A stretch of DNA of 15,562 nucleotides from Clostridiales bacterium (GTDB lineage Bacteria; Bacillota; Clostridia; Oscillospirales; Acutalibacteraceae), in NCBI GenBank assembly GCA_019416395.1, contig DXXH01000054.1, forward strand, positions 2,192-17,753. The letters run 5' to 3'. Made by a program: the position numbers and the translations under genes. Each line of letters starts with the position of its first letter. The first letter of the stretch is position 1. The notes beneath the pieces were generated by a model. That model saw only the letters and a list, made by a program, of their open reading frames with translations. It was not told the DNA's origin and did not search any database. Positions 7,266-15,515 of the stretch are shown here, piece after piece.

Positions 7266-7994
7266 ATGGAATACGGTTTGCAAATGTACAGTGTTCGTGA
7301 CATCACCAAAACCGACCTGCGGGAGGCGTTGAAGCAGGTGGCCGAGATGGGGTATTCCTTTGTGGAGTTCGCCGGGTTTATGGGCAATTCCGCAGAGGAC
7401 GTAAAGAGCTGGCTGGACGAGTACGGCCTGAAGGTTTCCGGCACCCACACGCCTTTGACGGAGCTGGAAGACGATGTGCTGGACCAGACCATCGCCTATC
7501 ACAAGGCCATTGGCTGCACCAACATCATTATCCCCTATGTGAAGCAGGAGACCAAAGAGCAGATTGACGCCTTGGTGGACCGGGTGAACGTGTTGATCCC
7601 CCGTCTGGAAGCAGAAGGCATTACCCTGCATTATCACAACCACCATGTGGACTTTATTCCCACCGAAGAGGGAATGATCCCCGAGATGGAATTGCTCAAC
7701 CGCACCAACATCAAACTGGAAGTGGACACCTACTGGACCTTTGTGGCCAAGAAGGACCCTGTGGCGTTTATCACGGAGCACAAGGACCGTATCCAGATGA
7801 TCCATCTGAAGGACGGCATGGGCGACCGCAACGGCAAATCCTTGGGTCAGGGCGTTGCCCCTGTGAAAGAGGTGCGCAAGGCGGCTATCGAGCTGGGCTT
7901 CCCCATGATCGTGGAAAGCGAAGGACTGGATCCCACTGGTCTGGAAGAAGTAAAACGCTGCATCGATTTCCTGCGGGAGCAGGACGCTCAATAA
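7266..7994 (+). CDS. Sugar phosphate isomerase/epimerase-like TIM-barrel enzyme (AP endonuclease 2 / xylose isomerase-like fold)
   Basis: Cytoplasmic enzyme of the sugar isomerase/epimerase superfamily, probably acting on the imported sugar. The 242 residues begin directly in the first barrel strand (YGLQMYSVRD). They contain the metal-site motifs expected of the family: HYHNHHVDF at 122-130, LEVDTYW at 151-157 (Asp154), IHLKD at 179-183 (His180) and IVESEG at 215-220 (Glu217). At the position where many relatives have HNHxxEF this protein has HNHHVDF. An AGGAGGAAT ribosome site lies 7-8 nt before the ATG. It is the last gene of the sugar operon, after partial-terminator hairpins and before a strong terminator. 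The reaction cannot be assigned from the sequence: isomerase, epimerase and 3-keto-sugar enzymes share this fold. Confidence 0.88.
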   Translation: MEYGLQMYSVRDITKTDLREALKQVAEMGYSFVEFAGFMGNSAEDVKSWLDEYGLKVSGTHTPLTELEDDVLDQTIAYHKAIGCTNIIIPYVKQETKEQIDALVDRVNVLIPRLEAEGITLHYHNHHVDFIPTEEGMIPEMELLNRTNIKLEVDTYWTFVAKKDPVAFITEHKDRIQMIHLKDGMGDRNGKSLGQGVAPVKEVRKAAIELGFPMIVESEGLDPTGLEEVKRCIDFLREQDAQ

Positions 7995-8087
7995 GCTCGT
8001 TCTGAGCTCTTTCCCCAGAAGCTCCCGTAAAAGGCTTTAAAGGGCCTCTCAGGGCTATCTAGGGACGCGTATGTGGTTTGAAACAAG

Positions 8088-8124
8088 AAAGAGAGCTGTC
8101 GCAAAAACGCGGCAGCTCTCTTTT
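8088..8124 (+). terminator. Intrinsic terminator of the sugar transporter operon
   Basis: The arms 8088-8102 and 8109-8123 form a 15-bp stem (one G-T wobble) with loop AAAAAC, ending in T4. The left arm begins with A3, so some bidirectional activity is possible. It lies about 95 nt after the isomerase stop codon. Confidence 0.88.
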
Positions 8125-8273
8125 CGTTTATCTGACGGGAGGCTTTTCCCTTTTCCGGGAAAGCCTGAAAGCTTTTCAAACAGCGTCCAGAAACTAGTTT
8201 GGGGCAAAGGGAAACGCAGGATTGACCTGTGGGAGGTCTTTGCTGTGGCAATTCTGTGGCAAGCTTTCCGGGC

Positions 8274-8305
8274 AAAAAAAGTGACCCAGCCGTAGCTGAG
8301 TCACT
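8274..8305 (-). terminator. Intrinsic terminator of the minus-strand opp operon
   Basis: Read on the minus strand, AGTGACTCAGC (8305-8295), loop TACG, and GCTGGGTCACT (8290-8280) form an 11-position stem with one mismatch, followed directly by a T7 run (8280-8274). It lies about 60 nt past the stop of the last small gene. It faces the plus-strand terminator across the convergent gap. Confidence 0.88.
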
Positions 8306-8367
8306 CGTTTTATCACTGGGCTTTCCGTTTCCCTTTCACGCTGGGGTGCTTTCCACTCCAGGACGCT

Positions 8368-8574
8368 TTACAAGAACCGGAAAAAGAAGAAATACAACAC
8401 AAGGCCGAAGACCAGCAGCACCAGCAGCAGAGCTGGTACAAACACGATCAGTCCGGCAAGGATCATGGCTGTGCGGTCCCGCTTTTCCAGGGGTGTTTTT
8501 TCCAGGTCTTTCCGGAAGCGCTCCTCGGCTTTTTCCACGTCTACCACACGGTTGATCTTTTTGCGAAAGAACAT
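8368..8574 (-). CDS. Small single-pass membrane protein at the end of the opp operon
   Basis: A 68-residue protein that I do not recognise. It has a highly charged cytoplasmic-type N-terminal half (1-35, rich in Lys, Arg and Glu, probably an amphipathic helix). One long hydrophobic segment follows (about 36-62), and the end is aromatic, with four Phe in a row. The ATG lies 5 nt after the oppF stop, and the GGAGAGAAAGG at the end of oppF acts as its ribosome site, so it looks translationally coupled to oppF. It is the last gene before the operon terminator, which argues for co-expression with the transporter. An accessory or assembly subunit of the ABC complex is possible but only inferred. 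A longer in-frame reading starting inside oppF is less likely. Confidence 0.7.
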   Translation of the reverse strand: MFFRKKINRVVDVEKAEERFRKDLEKTPLEKRDRTAMILAGLIVFVPALLLVLLVFGLVLYFFFFRFL

Positions 8575-8579
8575 GATTC

Positions 8580-9645
8580 TCAGCCTTTCTCTCCGCCCAG
8601 GGGGAAGTGGCAGGCCACATAGTGGTTGTTGCCCATATCCCGCCATTCGGGCACTTCTTGACGGCATTTCTCCTGGCAATAACGGCACCGGGTGTGGAAT
8701 TTACAGCCCTGGGGCGGATTCACTGGGCTGGGGATATCTCCTTCCAGCAGGATCCGCTCCCGGCCGCCGTTGTCCTCTTCCGTGGTGGGAATGGCGGACA
8801 GCAGGGCTTGGGTGTAGGGGTGCAGGGTGCGGGCGAACAGCTCTTCCGAGTCCGCCAGCTCCACCATAGTGCCCAGGTACATGACGCAGATGCGGTCGCT
8901 GATGTACTTGACCACGCTCAGGTCATGGGTGATGAACAGATAGGTCAACCCAGCCTTTTCCCGCAGCTCTGAGAGCAGGTTCAGGATCTGGGACTGAATG
9001 GACACGTCCAGGGCGGAAACCGCCTCGTCGCAGACCACAAACTTGGGGGACAGAGCCAGGCTTCGGGCGATGCCGATTCTCTGCCGCTGTCCGCCGGAGA
9101 ACTGATGGGGATAGCGGTTGAACATATAGGGGGCCAGGCCGCAATCTTCCATGACCTGCATGATGTAATCCTTCATGGCAGGATCTCCCCGCTTGTAAAT
9201 CCCGTGGGAAGTAAGTCCTTCCCCGATAATCTGGCCCACCGTCATACGGGGGTTCAGAGAAGAATAGGGATCTTGGAAAATCAGCTGCAAATCTTTCCGC
9301 AGCACCCGCATCTCCTCATAGGAAAGCTTTTTCAGGTCGATGGCCTTCCCGTCTTTGTAGTAGAGAATGTCCCCGTGGGTTTGGGGATAGAGCTGCAAAA
9401 TGGTCCGCCCCAGGGTGGATTTGCCGCAACCGGACTCGCCCACCAGGCCCAGGGTCTCCCCTTCAAAAATATCCAGGGTGATGCCGTCGTTGGCGCGGAC
9501 ATAGCGCTGTTTTTCCCGAAGCTTTGTCTTCTTCACCGGGAAGTACTGCTTGACGTCTTGCAGGCGCAGAAGCACCTTGCGGCCGTTCACTTCCGGCTGG
9601 GAAGTGGTAAGCTCCTGGTTTTCCATGGCCTCTTGGCCTTTCGTC

Positions 9646-9656
<11 letters not shown>
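8580..9656 (-). CDS. oppF: Oligopeptide/dipeptide ABC transporter ATP-binding protein (OppF/DppF type)
   Basis: One of two ATPase subunits that power the peptide importer from the cytoplasmic face. In 358 residues it has Walker A GESGCGKST (73-81), Q-loop Gln128, signature FSGGQ (186-190), Walker B ending in Asp210-Glu211, and the switch His244. The C-terminal oligopeptide-transporter region has the cysteine motif at 318-331 (C-x5-C-x2-C-x3-C), known in this family as a possible iron-sulfur site. All catalytic motifs are intact. The ATG overlaps the end of oppD by 11 nt and has a moderate GGTGAG site 8 nt upstream. An alternative ATG at 9626, after AAAGG, would remove a non-conserved 10-residue extension. 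Confidence 0.95.
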
Positions 9657-10641
<985 letters not shown>

Positions 10642-10646
10642 AGCGC

Positions 10647-12461
10647 TCACCTCTCTTTCGATTTGGGGTCGATGGCGTCACGCAGGCCGTCGCCCACACA
10701 GTTGATGCTGATGGTGCAAATGCCCAGAGCGGCAGAGGGGAAGACCCAGCGCCACCAGTAATTCTCGATCACCTGTCCGTTCTGAGCGCCGGTGAGCATG
10801 TTGCCCCATGTGGCGTTGGGCTCGCTGACGCCGAACCCGATAAAGGACAGGGAAGATTCCGTCAGCATGCAGGTGGCGAAATCCAAAGTGGCATTGACGA
10901 TGATCACCGTGATGATGTTGGGCAGGATATGCCGGAAAATAATGCCGAACTCTTTCACGCCCAAAGCTTTGGCGGCGGTGACGAATTCCTGTTCCCGTTC
11001 GGCCAGCACGCTGCCCCGGACCAGACGGGCGATACCGGGCCAGGAAAGCAGGCCCAGAATGAACATGATCAGGATGATCCGCTGGGTTTCCGAAATACTG
11101 TTGCCCAGAATGCTGGACAGGATAATACAGAAGGGCAGGAAGGGGATCGAAGAGATAATTTCCGTCAAACGCATAAGCAAGTTGTCGATCTTTCCGCCCT
11201 TATAGCCGGAAACGCCGCCCACGATGATTCCAATGATGGTGGAAATAATAACGGCGATGGCGCCCACGGTCATGGTCATGCGTCCGCCTACGATCATGCG
11301 GCGGAACAGGTCACGGCCCAGGTTGTCGGTACCCATCAGGTAACCGTTCAGGCCCCAGCCCTTGACCGTGCCGTCTTCCATTACGGCGTAGGTGCTGTAG
11401 TAGCCTGCGGAAACAGAGGTCACAGGGCTGTTCAGCTTGGGAGCGTTGTCCTGGCCGAAGTTGTTGTCGCCCCAGGAAACCACCGAGCCGTCGTCCAGCA
11501 CCGCCGTGTAGTGATAGCGCCCGCCAACAATGGAGGTCACCCGTCCCTGGATCTCTTCCGGAATGTTCATGGAGCCTTTCACGTTGTTGCCCCACAGATG
11601 GACTTTGCCATCGCTGGTCAAAGCCGCGGCGCTTTCGTCGGTCAGGGCAATATCCACGGCGTTGCCCTGGATTTCTTCCGGAATGGACGTAAACGCGGAC
11701 GCCTTATTGGACAGGGCCACCACCTGGCCGTCGTTGGTCAGGGCCATGACCACGTTGGTGTTGTCGTCAAATTTCTGAATGTTTCCCTGTACCTCGCTGG
11801 GAACGGTGATGTTCAGCAGGTAAGCGCTGCCCCAGTTGTACAGCCGGCCGCTCTCGGTGAGCACCAGGGAGATCTGGTATCCTGCGGAGATCTGTTTGAC
11901 CGGCTGGGGAGCCGCTTGCAGTTCCACCGGAATGGTGGCCAGCCCCATACGGTCATTGCCCCATGTGAAGATCTGGCCCTTGTCGTTGACCGCCACCACA
12001 TGGTCCAAGCCCGCGGAGATCTGGGTCAGCTTACCCATTTCCGAAGAGGAAGGGATATTTTTCAGCTTTTCCGTGGGGAAGGTGCCCCACTCGTAAACAT
12101 TGCCGTCTTTGTCGATGCCCACAGAGAACGTGCTTCCCGAGGAGACCATTTGGGCGTTGCCTTGCAGCTGGCTGGGCACGTTCAGCATGCCGAAGCCGGG
12201 AGCCACGTTGGACTGGGTCACGTCCTGATAGTACAGGTCGATGGGGAAGAAGAAGGGCAGTACGATACAGCAAAGGAAAATCACCAAGAACAGGATCAAG
12301 CCGATCATGGCGATCTTGTCGTGAAGGAAGCTCTGCACCACCATGCGGGCAGGGCTCTGCATCAATTCGTCCTCTTCCTGGGGAAGGCCGCCCATAACCA
12401 TACGCTGGGCAGCTGCGGCAGCGGTGGATTTCCGCTTGCCAAAGATGTTCTTTTTCGCCAT
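10647..12461 (-). CDS. oppC: OppC-type peptide ABC permease with a large RCC1-like beta-propeller insertion
   Basis: Membrane subunit of the peptide importer, 604 residues instead of the usual roughly 300. The N-terminal OppC_N-like segment and TM1 (about 48-72) are followed not by the normal short extracytoplasmic loop but by seven RCC1-like repeats (about 93-374). The permease then resumes with the conserved GTDNLGRDLFRR motif (377-388). Further helices follow at about 396-418, 433-455, 461-480 and beyond, along with the EAA loop EFVTAAKALGVKEFGIIFRHILP (492-514). The frame is continuous with intact motifs on both sides, so this is a true fusion and not an artefact of a broken gene. The ATG follows AAAGGAGG with 7-nt spacing, 16 nt after the oppB stop. 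The propeller should face outside, where it could meet the binding lipoprotein or cell-wall material. Confidence 0.95.
   Translation of the reverse strand: MAKKNIFGKRKSTAAAAAQRMVMGGLPQEEDELMQSPARMVVQSFLHDKIAMIGLILFLVIFLCCIVLPFFFPIDLYYQDVTQSNVAPGFGMLNVPSQLQGNAQMVSSGSTFSVGIDKDGNVYEWGTFPTEKLKNIPSSSEMGKLTQISAGLDHVVAVNDKGQIFTWGNDRMGLATIPVELQAAPQPVKQISAGYQISLVLTESGRLYNWGSAYLLNITVPSEVQGNIQKFDDNTNVVMALTNDGQVVALSNKASAFTSIPEEIQGNAVDIALTDESAAALTSDGKVHLWGNNVKGSMNIPEEIQGRVTSIVGGRYHYTAVLDDGSVVSWGDNNFGQDNAPKLNSPVTSVSAGYYSTYAVMEDGTVKGWGLNGYLMGTDNLGRDLFRRMIVGGRMTMTVGAIAVIISTIIGIIVGGVSGYKGGKIDNLLMRLTEIISSIPFLPFCIILSSILGNSISETQRIILIMFILGLLSWPGIARLVRGSVLAEREQEFVTAAKALGVKEFGIIFRHILPNIITVIIVNATLDFATCMLTESSLSFIGFGVSEPNATWGNMLTGAQNGQVIENYWWRWVFPSAALGICTISINCVGDGLRDAIDPKSKER
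11340..12185 (-). other. RCC1-like seven-bladed propeller domain within oppC
   Basis: This segment codes for residues 93-374 of the permease. The repeats are about 40 residues long. Each ends in a DGxVxxWG-like strand, with Trp-Gly at 125, 167, 210, 290, 330 and 369. Blade 4 (about 221-260) has lost the Trp-Gly (VALSN). Linkers repeat an (I/V)P-x-x-(L/I/V)QG pattern, and a (S)AGxxxxxxV strand appears in blades 2, 3 and 7. Seven blades is the number that closes an RCC1 propeller. The last blade runs straight into the permease GTDNLGRD motif. Confidence 0.88.
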
Positions 12462-12477
12462 TGTGGTTCCTCCTTTC

Positions 12478-13470
12478 TCAGTTTTCCAGGCGGACCCGAG
12501 GATCCACCAGGGTGTAGGCCACGTCCATGACCACGTTGCCTGCCAGGGACAGTACCACGTAGAACATCTGCATGGTCAGCACCACGGAGAAGTCACGCTG
12601 CATCAAGCCGTTGATCAGGGTCTGGCCAAGGCCGGGCCACAGGAACACGTTCTCAATGACGATGGAGCCGCCGAACAGGGAGACCACCCAGGCGGTGGCG
12701 ATGGTGACCACCGGGATCAGAGCGTTGCGGAAAGCGTGGACATAGATGACAGTCTTTTCCCGCAGGCCCTTGGCCCGGGCAGTCTTGATATAGTCCATGC
12801 GCAGCACATCGATCATGGCGGCCCGCACATACCGGGTGATGCTGCCAATGCCGGAAACAGACATGACGATCACAGGCAGGGCCATGTGCCACATGGTATC
12901 TAAAAACGTCTGGAAAGCGTTGCCCTCAAAGCCGGCGGTACGCACGCCGCTGATGGGGAAGATGGGGATCTTCACAGCAAATGCGAAAATGGCCAGCAAG
13001 GCGATGATAAAGCTGGGCAGGCTGTAACCGATGATGGTGACCACCTGAATGGTCTTGTCGAATACGCCGTTTTTCCGCACAGCGGTGACGATGCCCAAGG
13101 GCACCGCGATGATAAAGGTCACCAGCATGGAGAACAGGTTGAGCATTACGGTGTTCAGCATGGGGGTGCCGATCATTTTGATCACTTCGGTCTTATACTG
13201 GGTGGAATAGCCGAAATTGCCGGTAAGCATATTGCTGATCCAGCGGAAATACTGCTCGATCAGAGTACCGTTCAGGCCCAGGCTTTCCTTGGTTTTTTCG
13301 TAAAGCTGCTGATATTGGTCGGGGCGCATATTGGCCTTGGCGTCGCCCAGCATCATGGTGACCGGATCGCCGGGCAACATTTTGTAGATGAAAAACATCA
13401 AGATGGAAATGATGAAGAAAACGAAGATGATATAAATCAATCTTTTCAGCAGGTATCTGCCTTTTCCCAC
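12478..13470 (-). CDS. oppB: Oligopeptide/dipeptide ABC transporter permease (OppB/DppB type)
   Basis: First membrane subunit of the peptide importer. The 330 residues show TM1 (about 7-29), the family motif LPGDPVTMMLGD (32-43), the extracytoplasmic loop to about 105, and five more helices. The EAA-type loop YIKTARAKGLREKTVIYVHAFRNALIP is at 227-253, and the protein ends with the typical AYTLVDPRVRL. GTG at 13470 is chosen because AAGGGGGG (13478-13485) lies 7 nt upstream and MGKGRYLLKRLIY matches the usual OppB start. A TTG at 13491 would place that ribosome site inside the gene. It follows oppA after an attenuator-like hairpin. The family is firm; peptide versus other substrate is inferred. 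Confidence 0.95.
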   Translation of the reverse strand: MGKGRYLLKRLIYIIFVFFIISILMFFIYKMLPGDPVTMMLGDAKANMRPDQYQQLYEKTKESLGLNGTLIEQYFRWISNMLTGNFGYSTQYKTEVIKMIGTPMLNTVMLNLFSMLVTFIIAVPLGIVTAVRKNGVFDKTIQVVTIIGYSLPSFIIALLAIFAFAVKIPIFPISGVRTAGFEGNAFQTFLDTMWHMALPVIVMSVSGIGSITRYVRAAMIDVLRMDYIKTARAKGLREKTVIYVHAFRNALIPVVTIATAWVVSLFGGSIVIENVFLWPGLGQTLINGLMQRDFSVVLTMQMFYVVLSLAGNVVMDVAYTLVDPRVRLEN

Positions 13471-13477
13471 ACATTTT

Positions 13478-13485
13478 CCCCCCTT
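13478..13485 (-). promoter_or_regulatory. Ribosome binding site deciding the oppB start
   Basis: On the minus strand the sequence AAGGGGGG is followed by 7 nt and the GTG at 13470. This supports the GTG over the in-frame TTG at 13491. The ATG at 13474 is in another frame and too close. Confidence 0.7.
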
Positions 13486-13506
13486 ACTCAAATTTTAACT
13501 GGTTTT

Positions 13507-13547
13507 AAAAGAGCCGGCGGTCCCCAGCAAAGGGGGCCGCCGGACTC
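13507..13547 (-). terminator. Attenuator-like intrinsic terminator between oppA and oppB
   Basis: On the minus strand, GAG + CCGGCGG + CCCC pairs with GGGG + CCGCCGG + CTC (13547-13532 with 13525-13511). There is one bulge and one A-C mismatch, around a 6-nt loop, then TTTTAAAA. The stem is very stable but the T-run short, so partial read-through is expected. This would give more oppA than oppB-F mRNA, a common arrangement for binding proteins. Confidence 0.75.
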
Positions 13548-13589
13548 AATCAAAGGCTCACTCTACGTTTTGTAAATGCTTTCGCGGCC

Positions 13590-15515
13590 TTACTCGGTGA
13601 CCCAAGCATCCAGAACAGCATTCTGCCAGCCCCAAGTAGCGGTGTTCTCCCAGCCCTGCAAACGGGTGGAGAAGAAATCGTAGTACTGATCAGAGTACAG
13701 GGGCACATTGGGCAGTTTTTCATTCCAAACTTTGATGAAGTTGCGCCAGGCTTCCAGCCAGCCGTCATGATCGTCATAGGGAATGCTCTTCAGAGGCATA
13801 ACAGCGTCGGTGAGCTCCTGGTCGGAGATCCAGTTGGTGTTGTAGTTACCCATCCAGGCTTCATCGTTGGAGAAGTAGTACCAGGGGGAGCTGGCAGTGG
13901 CAAAGCCAGTAGCCAGGTTGTACATGTTGTACATCACGTCGCCAGAGTGCATGATACCGTTCTGCAAAGTGGCGAAGTCAGTGGTGGTGGGCTGCAGCTC
14001 CATGCCGGCCTCGGTCATGGTCTCGGGCAGCATGGTGGCCAGCAGGTCGGAAACAGGGTTGCCATCGGAGTTGCACCAGGTGATCACCAGGGGCTTCAGC
14101 TCGCCGTTGACATCCTTGTAACGGGTGCCGGTGCCGGAATAGGGAGTGCCGTCAGCGTTCAGGGTCCAGCCGTCAGCTTCCAGCAGCTTCTTGGCCTCGT
14201 CCACGTTCATCTCATAGGTGTTCAGGTTCTCGTTGATCCAGTCCACGGACTCCTGATATTCCCACTGAGCCAGGCCGTAGAAGGAATGTACCACAGAGCC
14301 GTAGCCGCCGGTGTACTGACGGGCGAACTCGTTGCGGTCCAGGCAGTAGGCGATGGCCTGACGCACGTTCTGGGAATCGGTGGGGAACACGCTGCAGTCG
14401 AACTGCAACTGGCCGTAGCCGTTACGCATGTAAGTAGCGTCGGCAGCCACGCCTTCTTCCACCAGGTCCAGACCAGCGTTGATGGTGTCGCCGCCGGAGC
14501 AGCTGTACAGCAGATCCACAGAACCGCTCTCCAGCTCGCTCATCATGGTGTCGGAAGACACGGTCTTGATGATCAGAGTCTCAATAGAGGGCTTTACGCC
14601 GCGATAGTCGCCCACAAACTCGGGGTTCACCTTCAAGGTAGCCTGCTGGCTGGCCGCGTCAAACCCTTCGAACAGGTAGGGGCCGCAGGTGACCTTGGGA
14701 TTGTACCGGTAACCAGTCTCGGTGTTGTTGATGGTCTCGGTCAACAGCTCGGTGGTGAAATCGCCGGTGATGGTGGCGCCGTTCTCAGTGTCTTCCACAT
14801 CGCAATCGGGAGCGATCACGTGCAGGGGACGGGGACGGGCGCTGGCGTAAGTGATGTCATAGTGGTAAGGCAGCTCAGAAGCCTTGATGGTGATGGAGTA
14901 GGTCATGTCGTCCACCAGATGGATACCGGCAAAGGTGTCGGCAGTGCCAGCCAGCCACTCGTCATAGCCCACCACGGAGTAACCGCTGTTGCAGGGATAG
15001 TTGTCCACGCCAGACATCTCGTCGCTGTTTTCCAGCAGCATGGCGAAAACGTAATCCTTGGCGGTGATGGGGGTGCCATCGCTCCACACCAGACCGTCGT
15101 TGAGGGATACGGTGTAAGTCTTGGTGCCGTCCTCGTTCTCGGTCTCCTCATGGCTCTTGACCACGGTGTCGTTGTAGGCGAACTCGCCTTCCTTGGTGTA
15201 CACAACCGTGTCATAACCGCCATGGATCAGGTCGTACATGTTGTAGTTTGTCTCAGAGGTGGAATAGCCGGTGTCATAGAACTCGTTGAGCACCTGGCTG
15301 GTGGAACCGATCACCAGTTGGCCGGCGGGCTCAGCGGGCTTCTCGCCGGTGGTGCTGGTCTCAGCGCCCGAGCTCAGACCTGAGCTCGCGTCTGAAGTTA
15401 CTTCAGACGAAGAACCCTGATCATTGTTGGTGACTGCTTGTTGCTGTCCGCAAGCGCTCACCGAAAGAGCCAGGACACCTGCCAGCAGCAGGGACAGGAT
15501 CTTTTTGGTTTTCAC
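13590..15515 (-). CDS. oppA: Peptide ABC transporter substrate-binding lipoprotein (OppA/DppA-like, SBP family 5)
   Basis: Extracellular peptide-capturing lipoprotein of the opp system, 641 residues. The signal peptide has MKTKK, a hydrophobic core (6-19) and lipobox VSAC with Cys22. A Ser/Thr/Glu/Pro-rich tether (23-65) precedes the binding domain. The family 5 hallmark is visible as DGLVWSDGTPITAKDYVF at 140-157, and a typical QAIAYCLDRNEFA stretch occurs in the second half. It is longer than classical OppA (about 540 residues), mostly from the tether and a longer core. The GTG start is supported by AGAAGGAGA about 7 nt upstream. It is the first gene visible in the operon; the promoter would lie beyond the window. 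Codon use is biased as for a highly expressed gene. The tether-coding DNA carries two adjacent perfect hairpins. Confidence 0.94.
   Translation of the reverse strand: MKTKKILSLLLAGVLALSVSACGQQQAVTNNDQGSSSEVTSDASSGLSSGAETSTTGEKPAEPAGQLVIGSTSQVLNEFYDTGYSTSETNYNMYDLIHGGYDTVVYTKEGEFAYNDTVVKSHEETENEDGTKTYTVSLNDGLVWSDGTPITAKDYVFAMLLENSDEMSGVDNYPCNSGYSVVGYDEWLAGTADTFAGIHLVDDMTYSITIKASELPYHYDITYASARPRPLHVIAPDCDVEDTENGATITGDFTTELLTETINNTETGYRYNPKVTCGPYLFEGFDAASQQATLKVNPEFVGDYRGVKPSIETLIIKTVSSDTMMSELESGSVDLLYSCSGGDTINAGLDLVEEGVAADATYMRNGYGQLQFDCSVFPTDSQNVRQAIAYCLDRNEFARQYTGGYGSVVHSFYGLAQWEYQESVDWINENLNTYEMNVDEAKKLLEADGWTLNADGTPYSGTGTRYKDVNGELKPLVITWCNSDGNPVSDLLATMLPETMTEAGMELQPTTTDFATLQNGIMHSGDVMYNMYNLATGFATASSPWYYFSNDEAWMGNYNTNWISDQELTDAVMPLKSIPYDDHDGWLEAWRNFIKVWNEKLPNVPLYSDQYYDFFSTRLQGWENTATWGWQNAVLDAWVTE
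15369..15409 (-). repeat. Two adjacent perfect inverted repeats inside the oppA tether-coding region
   Basis: CGAGCTCA (15369-15376) pairs with TGAGCTCG (15381-15388) around GACC. Immediately next to it, CGTCTGAAGT (15389-15398) pairs with ACTTCAGACG (15400-15409) around a single T. They cover codons about 36-49, which encode the Ser-rich tether, and use an unusual mixture of serine codons (TCT, TCG, TCA, AGC). Confidence 0.8.

Larger units (their letters stand above)
7995..8367. other. Gene-free convergent intergenic region
   Basis: About 370 bp lies between the 3' ends of two convergent operons. It contains one terminator for each strand. Between them is an imperfect hairpin (AGGCTTTTCCC at 8140-8150 with GGGAAAGCCT at 8157-8166) without a T-run, and a short dyad TGAAA/TTTCA just after it. 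The open frames here have no convincing ribosome site or family resemblance, so I call no gene. Confidence 0.7.

Noticed and set aside
8129..8273. Small RNA or small protein gene in the convergent gap
   Set aside because: Hairpin and short open frames are present but no promoter or ribosome site supports them.
11340..12185. RCC1 region as a separate inserted gene or mobile element breaking oppC
   Set aside because: The frame is continuous, there are no stops, terminal repeats or transposase, and both flanks of OppC are intact and join at a sensible loop.
10929..12530. 533-codon plus-strand frame under oppC
   Set aside because: Antisense shadow of the permease/propeller gene with no start signals or recognisable domain.
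13767..15383. 538-codon plus-strand frame under oppA
   Set aside because: Antisense shadow of a codon-biased gene; no ribosome site or homology seen.
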